DNA from: Eshraghiella sp964405265
Lineage (GTDB): Bacteria; Bacillota; Clostridia; Lachnospirales; Lachnospiraceae
Direction: 5' to 3'
DNA length: 64,000 nucleotides
Assembly (NCBI GenBank): GCA_964405265.1
Contig: CAYONC010000007.1
Location: 43,953-107,952 of the forward strand
Numbering within the stretch: the first letter of the stretch is position 1; every line of letters starts with the position of its first letter. The notes under the pieces are model-generated. The model did not search any database and was not told the DNA's origin. It worked only from the letters and a program-made list of their open reading frames with translations. The position numbers and the translations under genes were made by a program. This document shows, piece after piece, positions 51,800-60,817 of the stretch.

Positions 51800-51873
51800 T
51801 AGCGGAGAAGGGAATCGAACCCCTGACACCATGGGTATGAACCATGTGCTCTAGCCATCTGAGCTACTCCGCC
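51800..51873 (-). tRNA. tRNA-Met (anticodon CAT, elongator type)
   Basis: A minus-strand cloverleaf with acceptor GGCGGAG pairing CTCCGCT (one wobble), D-arm GCTC...GAGC, anticodon loop TTCATAC and T-loop TTCGATT. The anticodon stem CATGG/CCATG lacks the three G-C pairs of initiators, and the overall sequence is close to known elongator tRNA-Met. A lysidine tRNA-Ile with the same anticodon is less likely. No CCA is encoded. Confidence 0.9.
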
Positions 51874-51895
51874 ATATTATGATAAAATTTACAAA

Positions 51896-51968
51896 TGGGA
51901 CCTACAGGGCTCGAACCTGTGACCCTCTGCTTGTAAGGCAGATGCTCTCCCAGCTGAGCTAAGATCCC
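51896..51968 (-). tRNA. tRNA-Val (anticodon TAC)
   Basis: A minus-strand cloverleaf with acceptor GGGATCT/AGGTCCC, D-arm GCTC...GAGC, anticodon loop CTTACAA (anticodon TAC) on a TCTGC/GCAGA stem, and T-loop TTCGAGC. No CCA is encoded. It is followed 22 bases later by tRNA-Met on the same transcript. Confidence 0.93.
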
Positions 51969-51984
51969 ATAAACCTTATCATTG

Positions 51985-52007
51985 GCAGGTTGTTTCCCGC
52001 AACCTGC
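51985..52007 (-). ncRNA. Leader hairpin before tRNA-Val
   Basis: GCAGGTTG pairs perfectly with CAACCTGC around a 7-base loop, between the tRNA promoter and tRNA-Val. It may help 5-prime processing of the precursor by forming a stable stem; it has no T-run in the direction of transcription. Confidence 0.5.
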
Positions 52008-52013
52008 TTGACT

Positions 52014-52043
52014 ATTATATTACCAATAACTGTTAGTTGTCAA
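52014..52043 (-). promoter_or_regulatory. Strong sigma-A promoter of the tRNA-Val/tRNA-Met unit
   Basis: On the minus strand a perfect -35 TTGACA (52038-52043) and a perfect -10 TATAAT (52014-52019) are separated by 18 bases. It lies just downstream of the lipoprotein gene stop. Confidence 0.85.
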
Positions 52044-52055
52044 GTATTTTTTTAT

Positions 52056-53174
52056 TTATTTTACCGGTTCTGTTTTTATGGCCTCCATATCCCAGAAAAC
52101 CAGCCCTTTTTCGCCTCCGTCTCTAATCACTTCTATACAGAGCGTCTGGTTCATTGTAAGGTATGACGTGTCCGTCACCTTATATTTTTCCGGTAAAAGT
52201 ACCTCACTATTCATAATGCCCCTGCTCAGGCTGTAAAACCTCATCATTGTCCCTCCGGTCTCATCAACCATGGTGAGCATATAAGGATTCCCGTTATACA
52301 GCTTCATGCATTGCAGCTCACGAACGTCATCCAGATAAAATTTCTCTGTTATTCTCGGCTTGTCCGCATTATATACATTAACATATGCCTCATTTAACGA
52401 TGGAACCGTAACATATACCTCGCCGATATAATACAGCTCGCCTCCGTCTCCCTCAAGCGGCTTCAGTTCGCCTGAAGCAACATCTATTCCGGCATAAAAT
52501 ACAGAATTGCCTGATTCATACCTTATGATTATATTACCGGTTTTTGCTTCAATACTTCTGATATATACACTTTCTGCAGCTCCCTCAAAGCTGTATACGG
52601 CTTCGGAGCTTCCGGTTTCCACGGCATAACTGTATATGCTGCCGTCTCTTGTGTAATATATGCTGTTGCCTGTTTCAGACACATATACACAGTCTGCTTC
52701 AAATTCTGCTTTAAGCGATGTATAACTTCCCTGTTCCATATTAAAATAATAAAATGTATTGTCATCCGCATCATATACATATACAAGATTTGAACCCGGA
52801 ATGTTAATTACGGCATTAGGTGATAATGACACATTATCCAGTTTTATGCTTTTTATTTCAGCGGTACCCGTCACGGAATACAGTGACATGACAGAATCGG
52901 TTATGCCTCCGTAAATTACGGCTATACCGCTGTCACCATACGCCTGTATGTCAATTATCTGATAGCCTTCTTTTTCATAAACTCCGGTTGCATCATACAA
53001 CGAAGAATAACCTTCCACAGGCACTCCCGCATATGATTTTTCTATTTTCTGAACCCGTGCCGTGGATGCCGGTTCCGAATCAGCCTGAACGGTTTTTTCG
53101 TCTGTTTTGCCGCAGCCCGCAAGCAGTGCTGCCGCGATTACACAGAATACAGACATTTTTAACTGTTTACCCAT
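52056..53174 (-). CDS. Hypothetical lipoprotein, beta-propeller-like
   Basis: 372 residues from the ATG at 53174; GGAGGTG precedes this start, and the longer frame begins with a GTG inside that site. A lipobox (LLAGC) places the modified cysteine near residue 21. The mature part shows repeats of the type NLVYVYDADDNTFYYFNMEQ and NSIYYTRDGSIYSYAVETG, a beta-propeller-like pattern. No enzyme motif is seen. It ends a three-gene run with a permease and a degenerate ABC ATPase, and could be their surface partner. Confidence 0.65.
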   Translation of the reverse strand: MGKQLKMSVFCVIAAALLAGCGKTDEKTVQADSEPASTARVQKIEKSYAGVPVEGYSSLYDATGVYEKEGYQIIDIQAYGDSGIAVIYGGITDSVMSLYSVTGTAEIKSIKLDNVSLSPNAVINIPGSNLVYVYDADDNTFYYFNMEQGSYTSLKAEFEADCVYVSETGNSIYYTRDGSIYSYAVETGSSEAVYSFEGAAESVYIRSIEAKTGNIIIRYESGNSVFYAGIDVASGELKPLEGDGGELYYIGEVYVTVPSLNEAYVNVYNADKPRITEKFYLDDVRELQCMKLYNGNPYMLTMVDETGGTMMRFYSLSRGIMNSEVLLPEKYKVTDTSYLTMNQTLCIEVIRDGGEKGLVFWDMEAIKTEPVK

Positions 53175-53189
53175 GTGATTCACCTCCGG

Positions 53190-54725
53190 TTATTTTTTTA
53201 TTCTGAAGGTTTTTTCTCCTAAGCCGTATACCATGGCAACTACCGCCATGATAAGAGCCGCTGATACGGCTGTCATTATCAGTATGTATAACGTTCCGGG
53301 AATCTTTATGTATATACAGCCATATCCTCCGAGGTATATAAGGAAATTAAAAATCATATATGCACAGCCTTCCTGCTTCCCTGAAGAATTATACGGCTGA
53401 AGCAGATAATACATACCGAGTCCCAAAAACGTATAAAGCACCGCAAGAACCAGTATGCCCGCACACACTCTCGCAATAAGATATATTTCACCCGGTTCAA
53501 GAACCATTATTCCCACCATGGCATATGCCGCTGCAAGCGAAAGCACCGGCAGTGCATTAACCTTTAATATTTTAACTGCCCGGTACAGAAAATCATCAAG
53601 TCTCTCTGCATTTCCCGTCTGACATCTCAGCATATATCTGTCGTGCTGTCCGAACATAACTCGGCATATTTCCCATGTATCACACATACAGTACATGACA
53701 AAAACAAGAATATATACAGAATACGAGATCACTCTTCCCGTAACGTCTCCGTGCCCGGTCAGCAGGGAAATAACGCCTGCCATAAAGAGCACTGCAACAA
53801 ACACAAGCTTAATGGTATTCATTTTTACAAACATTTTTCTGTTGCGTTCAAAAAACAGATTAATCATGTATCTGTGTCCGCAATACTCACTTGCGGATGT
53901 CTGCTCACGGTATACCGGTTCCGTTTCCCTCAGCTTTCCCGTATCTGCATTTTCGGAAAACATTTTTTTAACAACCAGCTTTGCCGTAATTCTGTTGTAA
54001 TGCTCACAGTTCCATACATAATACGCCATAGCGGCTCCGACAACCGTCAGTGCAATAATGGTTACGGGACTAAACAGGATGTCATATGCTGCCGGTACAT
54101 ATCCTCTCACATAAGGAATAAAATATGCCGCAAACAGAGCCGCAAGCATAACGGATACGTCAGCGCCCTTAATGTTTCTGAAATTTTTCCCGGTTACACG
54201 GAACACAAGAATATTAAAGCACTCTCCGAACATTCTTGAAAAGATTACAACTACCGCAAGAAAAAAGGATTTGCCTGCCCCGATTCCAAGCACGGCGAGT
54301 ACCGACCAGTATCCGATCAGTTCAATTACAGCTCTCAGTATAAGCTTAACCCTGAAATATATTCTCGGCTGTATTCTCATAACCCTGAGTGCAGCATAAG
54401 CATTTTCATCCGTATCAAAGAGACACGAATGTATGACAGAACCCGAAAAACAAGTCAGTATCAGAATAAAATATACATATGTATTGACCTTTCCGAAGCC
54501 TGCACTTCCTGATGCCATATACTTTGCAAAAAGTCCTGCCGGCAGTGCCACAAAAAGCAGGACATATGCATATATCTTCACAAGCTGCCATATGACATTG
54601 ATAACAGCCGATATTATTCTGTCAGTCCGTCCGGGATTATTTTCCTTTTTCTTTATCACAAGGACCGTTCGGCCGTATTCACCGGCAAAAATGTATCTCA
54701 GACACTCTTTATAGCTTTCAAGCAT
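53190..54725 (-). CDS. Multi-spanning membrane protein (ABC permease-like)
   Basis: 511 residues with roughly twelve hydrophobic helices (for example IYAYVLLFVALPAGLFAKY, TIIALTVVGAAMAYYVW and LVFVAVLFMAGVISLL) and a long soluble loop. The order and spacing suggest an ABC-2-type or similar permease, but no strong family signature is visible. Its start overlaps the end of the ATPase-like gene by 8 bases, so the two proteins are made together. The substrate is unknown. Confidence 0.6.
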   Translation of the reverse strand: MLESYKECLRYIFAGEYGRTVLVIKKKENNPGRTDRIISAVINVIWQLVKIYAYVLLFVALPAGLFAKYMASGSAGFGKVNTYVYFILILTCFSGSVIHSCLFDTDENAYAALRVMRIQPRIYFRVKLILRAVIELIGYWSVLAVLGIGAGKSFFLAVVVIFSRMFGECFNILVFRVTGKNFRNIKGADVSVMLAALFAAYFIPYVRGYVPAAYDILFSPVTIIALTVVGAAMAYYVWNCEHYNRITAKLVVKKMFSENADTGKLRETEPVYREQTSASEYCGHRYMINLFFERNRKMFVKMNTIKLVFVAVLFMAGVISLLTGHGDVTGRVISYSVYILVFVMYCMCDTWEICRVMFGQHDRYMLRCQTGNAERLDDFLYRAVKILKVNALPVLSLAAAYAMVGIMVLEPGEIYLIARVCAGILVLAVLYTFLGLGMYYLLQPYNSSGKQEGCAYMIFNFLIYLGGYGCIYIKIPGTLYILIMTAVSAALIMAVVAMVYGLGEKTFRIKK

Positions 54726-55356
54726 TCTTCTGTTCCTCTCCGTTCCGTGACTTAATTACTCCGTTTTCTATCGTCAGAAATTCATCGCACATCTTAACGG
54801 CAAATTCCCTGTCTTCTGTTGAAATGATTATAATTCTGTCTTTCTTAAGCTCCGAAATAACCTTTTCCGCAGCCTGCTTATCCGTAATGCCGTCAAATAC
54901 CACAACTGAAGGCTTCAGCAGATATGCATTGAGAAGCTGAAGTTTCTCCCTGTCTGCAGGTGTATAATTTCTGATGAGAACCTTTGATACCGTTTCGTCA
55001 AATCCAAACTCCTCAAGATATTCCTCCGGAGTTTTATCATCTTTAACCACATCCCTGTGAATATCCATAAAGCTCTTTATAAATTCCGTACCCGTAAGAT
55101 ATTCCGGCAGCACCGGTTCCTCATCAATAACCATGACATCACTGAAACGTATCCTGTGTTCCTTCCAGTCAGCCTCTATTCTGACCGTTCCTTCTTCATA
55201 TGTATCCTCACTGCTGATACAGTCGATAAACGCCTTAACGGACGACTCCGTTCCGCTGATTCCATACACATATCCGTGGCTGAACGAATATGATGCATGA
55301 TTCAGCACCGCTGTTTTGTCAATACTTTTTTTCAATTCACGAATTATAAGTCTCAC
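54718..55356 (-). CDS. Degenerate ABC-transporter ATPase-like protein
   Basis: 212 residues with the overall layout of an ABC ATPase but every key motif changed. The Walker A region reads YGISGTESSVKAF without the GKS/T lysine, the signature region reads NYTPADREKLQLLNAYLLKP in place of LSGGQ, and Walker B is VVVFDGITD with the catalytic glutamate replaced by glycine. An ATPase-dead regulatory or structural subunit is likely. It is the first gene of the run with the multi-spanning protein and the lipoprotein, which share its strand. Confidence 0.7.
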   Translation of the reverse strand: MRLIIRELKKSIDKTAVLNHASYSFSHGYVYGISGTESSVKAFIDCISSEDTYEEGTVRIEADWKEHRIRFSDVMVIDEEPVLPEYLTGTEFIKSFMDIHRDVVKDDKTPEEYLEEFGFDETVSKVLIRNYTPADREKLQLLNAYLLKPSVVVFDGITDKQAAEKVISELKKDRIIIISTEDREFAVKMCDEFLTIENGVIKSRNGEEQKNA

Positions 55357-55429
55357 TTTTTGTTACCTCCGGGTAAACTGCATACTGTTTATATTTTAAC
55401 GCTTAATACCCTTTTTGTAAATAAAAGTA

Positions 55430-55459
55430 TTGTATTATTTAATATCCCCGTGCTATAAT
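55430..55459 (+). promoter_or_regulatory. Sigma-A-type promoter of the PAP2-type gene
   Basis: TTGTAT (55430-55435) and a perfect TATAAT (55454-55459) are separated by 18 bases, placing the start of transcription about 25 bases before the ATG at 55492. Confidence 0.65.
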
Positions 55460-55491
55460 GTGGAAAATTTATGTACGAAGAGGTTATCTGC

Positions 55492-56136
55492 ATGAAGGAG
55501 TTCTTTAAAAAATGGTGGCACGGGCTTCTGGCCCTGTATACTTTTATATACATGCCGTGCTTTATATACCTTGAAAAAACCGTTACGGAATATTCTGATT
55601 TTCACGCAATACACTGCGGACTTGACGATTTAATTCCATTCAATGAGTATTTTATAATCCCATATTACTCGTGGTTTTTGTTCATGGCAATAGGAATTGT
55701 ATACTTTTTCTTCCGTTCACAGGGCGAATGTGTGAGAATGGGAGCTGCGCTGATAATCGGAATGTCAGTTGCGGTTGCAGTATTTTTCCTGTACCCGAGC
55801 GGACTTGTAGGATTCCGTCCCGAAGAATTCCCGCGTGAGAACATATGCACGGAGCTTGTACGGTTCCTTCATAAGGCTGATACCCCGACCAACGTACTTC
55901 CGAGTCTTCACGTATACAATACGCTTGTAATTATTGCGGCGGTTTTCCATTCAAGAACTTTTGGAACACACAAAAAGACCATATGCATTTCAGCTTCGGT
56001 ATGGGGATTTCTTATATGCATTTCCACCGTATTTCTCAAGCAGCATTCTGTTGTGGATGTTGCCGCCGCAGTATTATTGTTCGCACTGGTATATCCGCTT
56101 ACATATCATACCCGCTTTTTTAAGAAATTTAAATAA
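55492..56136 (+). CDS. PAP2-superfamily membrane enzyme (Aur1/PAP2_3 type)
   Basis: 214 residues from the ATG at 55492, with AAGAGG 8 bases upstream; the first in-frame ATG at 55471 lies too close to the promoter. About six membrane helices are visible. The PAP2_3 type motifs are FRPEEFPREN, TNVLPSLHVYNT and STVFLKQHSVVDVAAA, with catalytic histidines in PSLH and KQHS. Relatives include inositol phosphotransferases and lipid phosphatases. The substrate is unknown. It converges with the zinc-ribbon gene at a shared terminator. Confidence 0.83.
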   Translation: MKEFFKKWWHGLLALYTFIYMPCFIYLEKTVTEYSDFHAIHCGLDDLIPFNEYFIIPYYSWFLFMAIGIVYFFFRSQGECVRMGAALIIGMSVAVAVFFLYPSGLVGFRPEEFPRENICTELVRFLHKADTPTNVLPSLHVYNTLVIIAAVFHSRTFGTHKKTICISASVWGFLICISTVFLKQHSVVDVAAAVLLFALVYPLTYHTRFFKKFK

Positions 56137-56140
56137 GGCA

Positions 56141-56175
56141 AAAAACAGGCTTCCATACCCAAAAGTATGGAAGCC
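56141..56175. terminator. Bidirectional terminator
   Basis: AGGCTTCCATAC pairs perfectly with GTATGGAAGCCT around a 5-base loop, with A-rich bases on the left that form a T-run on the minus strand. It serves the convergent PAP2-type and zinc-ribbon genes. Confidence 0.88.
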
Positions 56176-56188
56176 TTATCCGTGTCCG

Positions 56189-56809
56189 TCAGTCCATAAA
56201 GTACACATACCAGCTGCCGCTGTCCTTTACCAGATACATACTGCCAACCGACATACTGCCCATTCCGTTTACCGACATTTGACATTCAATTTCACATACA
56301 CCCTCAAAACCGGTCCGATATTCATCATTAAATTCCTCAACCTCTTCTTCATCATAATAATCAATATCACCTAAGGTTATGGTAATCATCTTCATATATA
56401 CGGTCATATATGACATACTCTCCACCATGTCGTCTCTCGTACCCGGATGTACATATTCAGCAAGCTTATCGATATCTCCCTTTGAAAAGCATTCCGTAAA
56501 GTGTTCCGCCACCTTATATGCCGAACCATACTTCTGTTTCTTAACCAGTTTTGGAATAAATATTGCAGCAAGCACTCCGATAACGATAACAGCTGCAATA
56601 ACAGGTATAAGAAATTTTTTACTTTTCTTAGTCTTAGCCGATTCTGAGGTCATACCCGGCATGCCATATGCATATTCTCCGGTTATTCCGCTTCCTGCCG
56701 TATCCGTGCCTGCCGTCTGCTGAGTGGCGGTATTTCCCATCGGATTACCGCAATACGGACAAAACTTAGCTTCATCATTGACATAATTACCACAACTGTC
56801 ACAAATCAT
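56189..56809 (-). CDS. Zinc-ribbon membrane protein
   Basis: 206 residues from the ATG at 56809, with GTGAGGA about 7 bases upstream. An N-terminal zinc ribbon (CDSCGNYVNDEAKFCPYCG) and a Gly/Thr-rich linker precede one membrane helix (FLIPVIAAVIVIGVLAAIFI). The outer domain (AEHFTECFSKGDIDKLAEYV...) is of the small NTF2/DUF4878-like kind. Such zinc-ribbon anchored proteins are common in Lachnospiraceae; the function is not known. It is the last gene of the long minus-strand run from thiED. Confidence 0.7.
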   Translation of the reverse strand: MICDSCGNYVNDEAKFCPYCGNPMGNTATQQTAGTDTAGSGITGEYAYGMPGMTSESAKTKKSKKFLIPVIAAVIVIGVLAAIFIPKLVKKQKYGSAYKVAEHFTECFSKGDIDKLAEYVHPGTRDDMVESMSYMTVYMKMITITLGDIDYYDEEEVEEFNDEYRTGFEGVCEIECQMSVNGMGSMSVGSMYLVKDSGSWYVYFMD

Positions 56810-56840
56810 TCCCATTTCCTCACTTTCGTACCTTGTAACC

Positions 56841-57860
56841 TCAGTTAAAATTAAATATTTTCTGGACAACCTTATAAATTAAGGTTGCAAGTCCGCGTCC
56901 CGTTCTTCCCGGAATGTGAAAAATAAATCCCATAGGGTTACGCTTAAGTTTCCTGTATGTGGCAGGCTGCTTTTCCTTGAGATATTTCCATAAATCCTTC
57001 TTCTTCCGGTAGTTCTCCGGTTTATGTGACAATATACACATAATAGAAGATATTGCAAGAATTATTTCAAGATAGTGTACCATATATTTCCTGCATTTCC
57101 TGTATTCTATGATATCAGGGTCGAAATAGTCAATCATCAGTCTGTTGACCTTGAGCTGCTGGTCAATTCTCTTTATCATGACACTCTGATGCACCGACTG
57201 GTCATCTCTTCCGATAAAATACCAGTAAAAATTTACATCCGCATAATACATCGTTCTGACATACGGAAGAGGCTGAAACATAAAAATGTTGTCAACATAA
57301 AATGTATGCTTAGGCAGCACAAGTCCGCATTCCCTGAGAAGCTCCGTTCTGTATATGACCGAATGCATTATTATGTATTTATCCTGCTTAAAATGTCCTA
57401 CGTCATCCCATGTAAAATATGTATCCGTCGGAAGAACGTCGGTATACTTCATGACCTTCTTTCTTTTGGCTCCGACTTTATCGTATACATAATTTGATAT
57501 AAGCATGTCAAGCGGATGTTCCTCAAGAATTGCCTTACGCATAATCTCAAGGAGCCGGCTGAAGGCTTCCCTCCCTACCCTGTCATCACTGTCAACAACC
57601 TTAAAAAAATATCCTGCCGCATTTTTCAATCCGGTATTCACCGCTTCACCGTGTCCGCCGTTTTTCTGGTGAACAGCTTTACATATCTTAGGATATTTTC
57701 TTGCGTAACTGTCAGCTATCTCACCTGTCCTGTCCGTGGAACCGTCATCAACAATGATTATCTCCACTTCCTCACCGCCGACCAGAAGTGATTCAATACA
57801 TCTCTTCATATAAGATTCAGAATTGTAGCATGGCACAGCCACCGAAAGTATTTTCTTCAT
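56841..57860 (-). CDS. Family 2 glycosyltransferase
   Basis: 339 residues. The GT-A fold is clear: LSVAVPCYNSESYMKRCIES, IIIVDDGSTDRTGEIA, KNGGHGEAVNTGLKNA and the metal-binding FKVVDSDDRV. The C-terminal part is basic (YLKEKQPATYRKLKRNP) and lacks membrane helices. It should transfer a sugar to an envelope polymer or lipid. It lies 19 bases downstream of the CPBP protease gene. Confidence 0.9.
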   Translation of the reverse strand: MKKILSVAVPCYNSESYMKRCIESLLVGGEEVEIIIVDDGSTDRTGEIADSYARKYPKICKAVHQKNGGHGEAVNTGLKNAAGYFFKVVDSDDRVGREAFSRLLEIMRKAILEEHPLDMLISNYVYDKVGAKRKKVMKYTDVLPTDTYFTWDDVGHFKQDKYIIMHSVIYRTELLRECGLVLPKHTFYVDNIFMFQPLPYVRTMYYADVNFYWYFIGRDDQSVHQSVMIKRIDQQLKVNRLMIDYFDPDIIEYRKCRKYMVHYLEIILAISSIMCILSHKPENYRKKKDLWKYLKEKQPATYRKLKRNPMGFIFHIPGRTGRGLATLIYKVVQKIFNFN

Positions 57861-57879
57861 ATTTACCTCATTTCTTCAA

Positions 57880-58758
57880 CTACGTTTCAATATGATTGTC
57901 TGTAATTTCATTTCTGTCTATTTTGATATCTATAAGCTTAAGTGCCGCAAAGGTTACGGCAAGTGCAGCAACCGATGCAAGCATCAGTCCTCCAACCGTA
58001 ATTTCACCGTTCGCCGCAGGCAGAAATTCTGTAAGAAGAACCGCCGTAACATTAGCCGCCCCGTGTACAATCACCGGTGCCCAGACTGTTTTGAACTTCT
58101 CGTATACATATGAGAGAACCATACCTACAAGAAATGCATACACAAACTGGACAAGGTTGCCGTGTATCAGTCCGAACAGTGCAGATGAAATTACCATACA
58201 CGGAAGAGGTTTCATAAAATTTCTCAGTCTCTTATGAAGCAGTCCCCGGAACAGAAGTTCCTCTACAAGTGCCGCGCATATTCCGGATGCGACAATACGC
58301 ACAAAAAGATTTCCCGAATATACTATTTCTTCAAGTTCCCGGTAAGCCGGAGAATATTGTGCAATTCCGGACAGTGATATAAGTCCGTTGAAACCTATTG
58401 CGGCAGCCGCACCTACAGGTACAAGAAGCAGCAGCCATGAGTGTCTGTAGCTCTCGTATTCATTATGTCTTCCGAGATATATGTCATATCTGACATCACT
58501 TCTCATTATCAGCATAAATATCGGGATTAAGATCACTGACCTTATGATTGTAATATATAACGTAATCGAATATATATAATTCATTCCGTTATTGACCATG
58601 GTTTCAATGTCAGCCGAATCAACACCCGCTTTACTCATTTCAGGAAGCAGATATTTCAAAATGGCAACAAATTCAACCACAAACTCCGCTGCAAGAAATA
58701 TCAGGAACGGATATATGCATCTCCAAATAAGGCTTCCTACGCTTTCTTTTCTGTCCAT
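57880..58758 (-). CDS. CPBP-family intramembrane metalloprotease
   Basis: 292 residues with about eight helices. The CPBP (Abi) motifs are visible: the EExxxR motif in LVEELLFRGLLHKRL, the histidine in SALFGLIHGNLVQF, and HGAANVTAV. These proteases process prenylated proteins in eukaryotes (Rce1) and are often linked to bacteriocin maturation or immunity in Firmicutes. No bacteriocin genes are nearby, so the target is unknown. It starts 2 bases after the Mrp-type gene stop. Confidence 0.88.
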   Translation of the reverse strand: MDRKESVGSLIWRCIYPFLIFLAAEFVVEFVAILKYLLPEMSKAGVDSADIETMVNNGMNYIYSITLYITIIRSVILIPIFMLIMRSDVRYDIYLGRHNEYESYRHSWLLLLVPVGAAAAIGFNGLISLSGIAQYSPAYRELEEIVYSGNLFVRIVASGICAALVEELLFRGLLHKRLRNFMKPLPCMVISSALFGLIHGNLVQFVYAFLVGMVLSYVYEKFKTVWAPVIVHGAANVTAVLLTEFLPAANGEITVGGLMLASVAALAVTFAALKLIDIKIDRNEITDNHIET

Positions 58759-58760
58759 AA

Positions 58761-59489
58761 TTATTTTCCTATAATAGTATCAAGTATGATTTCCGTGTCA
58801 CATATAACTTGCCTTATGTTACCGCCGTCAGGCATGAAGGGTATTCCGGCAAGAAGCACGGTCCCGAGCTCCTCCGCAAGTTCACCGGCATTTCCCCTGC
58901 CGAAAATATAATGCTTTCCGCCACAATCAGGGCATACAAAATAACTGTAGTTCTCAACTATTCCGAGCAGCTTCACGTTCATGCGTTCCGCCATGTTGAC
59001 AGCCTTCATTACTATCATCCTGACAAGCTCCTGCGGTGATGTTACCATTACAACACCGTCAATCGGAAGCTCCCTGTATACCGTAAGAGGCACATCACCC
59101 GTTCCGGGCGGCATATCTACAAGAAGAAAATCAAGGTCGCCCCACTCGGTATCATTCCAAAACTGCCTGATTACGGATGTGATAAGAGGTCCTCTGTAAA
59201 GAACCGGCTTCTCCTCGTCATCAAGAAGAAGGTTCATGGAAATAACTTTAATTCCTTCTTCCGTGACTGCGGGTATAAGTCTGCCGTTTTCAGTCAGTAC
59301 CTTCCCATGAAGCCCTAATATCCTGGGAATTGACGGTCCCGTAATGTCACCGTCCAGTATTCCGATTCTGTATCCCATGGAAGCAAGCCTGCATGCCGTT
59401 ATCGCCGTCACGGTAGACTTACCGACGCCGCCCTTGCCGCTTATTATTCCAATAATCCTTTTTATGTTATTGCCGCCGACAGATGACAT
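58761..59489 (-). CDS. Mrp/NBP35-type P-loop ATPase (iron-sulfur carrier family)
   Basis: 242 residues from the ATG at 59489, with GGAGGTGGAG directly upstream; the frame extends further, but without a site. The deviant Walker A is GIISGKGGVGKSTV, followed by ILDGDITGPSIPRILGL and DMPPGTGDVPLTVY. A CPDCGG motif near the end is typical of Mrp/ApbC proteins, which carry and insert iron-sulfur clusters. It lies 55 bases after thiM; iron-sulfur carriers and thiamine synthesis (ApbC) have known genetic links, so co-transcription is of interest. Confidence 0.9.
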   Translation of the reverse strand: MSSVGGNNIKRIIGIISGKGGVGKSTVTAITACRLASMGYRIGILDGDITGPSIPRILGLHGKVLTENGRLIPAVTEEGIKVISMNLLLDDEEKPVLYRGPLITSVIRQFWNDTEWGDLDFLLVDMPPGTGDVPLTVYRELPIDGVVMVTSPQELVRMIVMKAVNMAERMNVKLLGIVENYSYFVCPDCGGKHYIFGRGNAGELAEELGTVLLAGIPFMPDGGNIRQVICDTEIILDTIIGK

Positions 59490-59544
59490 CTCCACCTCCA
59501 AAAATATACGATTAGATTCATTATACCCCTTTATTGAAATAAAA

Positions 59545-60309
59545 TCAAACTTTACTTGATATGACACTTATTACATCCATAAACTTCTCTCTGAAGGTCA
59601 TACTGCCGCCACCGCACTCATGCGTGCTCTTTTCCGCCTTTTCTCCCGCAGTCTTGAACATTTCACAGGCAGCAGCAGCCGCTTCAATACTCTTTTCAAC
59701 TGAGAAAAATGCACCTAATACGGCTGACAGCATACAGCCTGCCCCGGTTATTTTCCCGAACATTCTGCTTCCTCCTCCGACCTCAATTACGTGTTTTCCG
59801 TCACAGATAAAATCCTCCGTACCCGTTACAATAATTATCATATTATTTTTTTCCGAATATTCCGTCAATGCTTTTTCGCTTACAGTGTCATCTGATGATG
59901 CATCAACTCCCCTGCCTGATGCTTCTTCGTAAATAAGTGCTTTTATCTCTGATGCATTGCCTCTTACACACAACGGATGAACCGTTTTAATCATTTCCAT
60001 GCATTTCCGCCTTCTGTATTCCGAAGCGGCTGCACCGACAGGGTCGATAATTACCGGATGTCCCATATGAAAAGAGCGTATTCCTGCGGTCATCATTGCA
60101 TCAAGACTTTCCATTGCACCCATGCTGCACACAAGTGCACTGCTTTTTTCCGTTATCTCACTTACCTCAAGGGGATGATGTGCCATTACCGGAGATGCAC
60201 CGACGGCGTACAGGATGTTGGCACAGTCATTTGCCGTGACAATATTCGCAATACAGTGAATGACAGGAGTTTTTTTATTTATCTGTTTTAAATAATCCTG
60301 ATATTTCAT
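59545..60309 (-). CDS. thiM: Hydroxyethylthiazole kinase
   Basis: 254 residues. Features of ThiM include TPVIHCIANIVTANDCANIL, GASPVMAHHPLEV, VIIDPVGAAASEYRR, VRGNASEIKAL and the late anion-hole motif FGKITGAGCMLSA. It phosphorylates 4-methyl-5-(2-hydroxyethyl)thiazole, a salvage step of thiamine synthesis. The start overlaps the thiW stop by 4 bases. It belongs to the TPP-riboswitch operon together with thiED and thiW. Confidence 0.94.
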   Translation of the reverse strand: MKYQDYLKQINKKTPVIHCIANIVTANDCANILYAVGASPVMAHHPLEVSEITEKSSALVCSMGAMESLDAMMTAGIRSFHMGHPVIIDPVGAAASEYRRRKCMEMIKTVHPLCVRGNASEIKALIYEEASGRGVDASSDDTVSEKALTEYSEKNNMIIIVTGTEDFICDGKHVIEVGGGSRMFGKITGAGCMLSAVLGAFFSVEKSIEAAAAACEMFKTAGEKAEKSTHECGGGSMTFREKFMDVISVISSKV

Positions 60310-60800
60310 CTTAACTCTTCCTTTATTTTCTTTAACAGGCCTGATTTATGCATAACGGACAAAACCGCTGCTGCCAAAACGGTACCTCCCGCCGTGCTTA
60401 TTGCAAAAGGAATAACAAACGTAAATAATGCTGCCCCGCTGTTTCCCATGATAAAATATGCAACAGGATATGCAAGGAGTCCGCCGATTACGGATGTCCC
60501 AAGCACTTCACCGATACATGCCGCAGGTATGTTTTTACATACATGGTACAATATTCCCGCAAGCAGTGCTCCGCACATACTTCCCGGAAATGCAAGAAGT
60601 GTTCCCATTCCAAACAGATTCCTTATGAGGCTTGATACAAATGCTGCTCCGACGGCATGAGCAGGTCCCAACAATACCGCACTCAGCACGTTAATAATAT
60701 GCTGTACCGGTGCACATTTGGCACCGAATACCGGAACCGATAATAATGAGCCTGCAACCGCAACTGCCGCAAATAACGCTGTCAATGTCAATTTTTTCAT
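60306..60800 (-). CDS. thiW: ECF transporter substrate-binding component ThiW
   Basis: 164 residues with about five or six helices and the ThiW features PVFGAKCAPVQHIINVLSAVLLGP and FPGSMCGALLAGILYH. ThiW is the S-component thought to bring in the thiazole precursor with a shared ECF module encoded elsewhere. It lies between thiED and thiM; co-operonic thiW-thiM supports import followed by phosphorylation of the thiazole. Confidence 0.92.
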   Translation of the reverse strand: MKKLTLTALFAAVAVAGSLLSVPVFGAKCAPVQHIINVLSAVLLGPAHAVGAAFVSSLIRNLFGMGTLLAFPGSMCGALLAGILYHVCKNIPAACIGEVLGTSVIGGLLAYPVAYFIMGNSGAALFTFVIPFAISTAGGTVLAAAVLSVMHKSGLLKKIKEELR

Positions 60801-60817
60801 ATCTTTTTATCCTCCTG

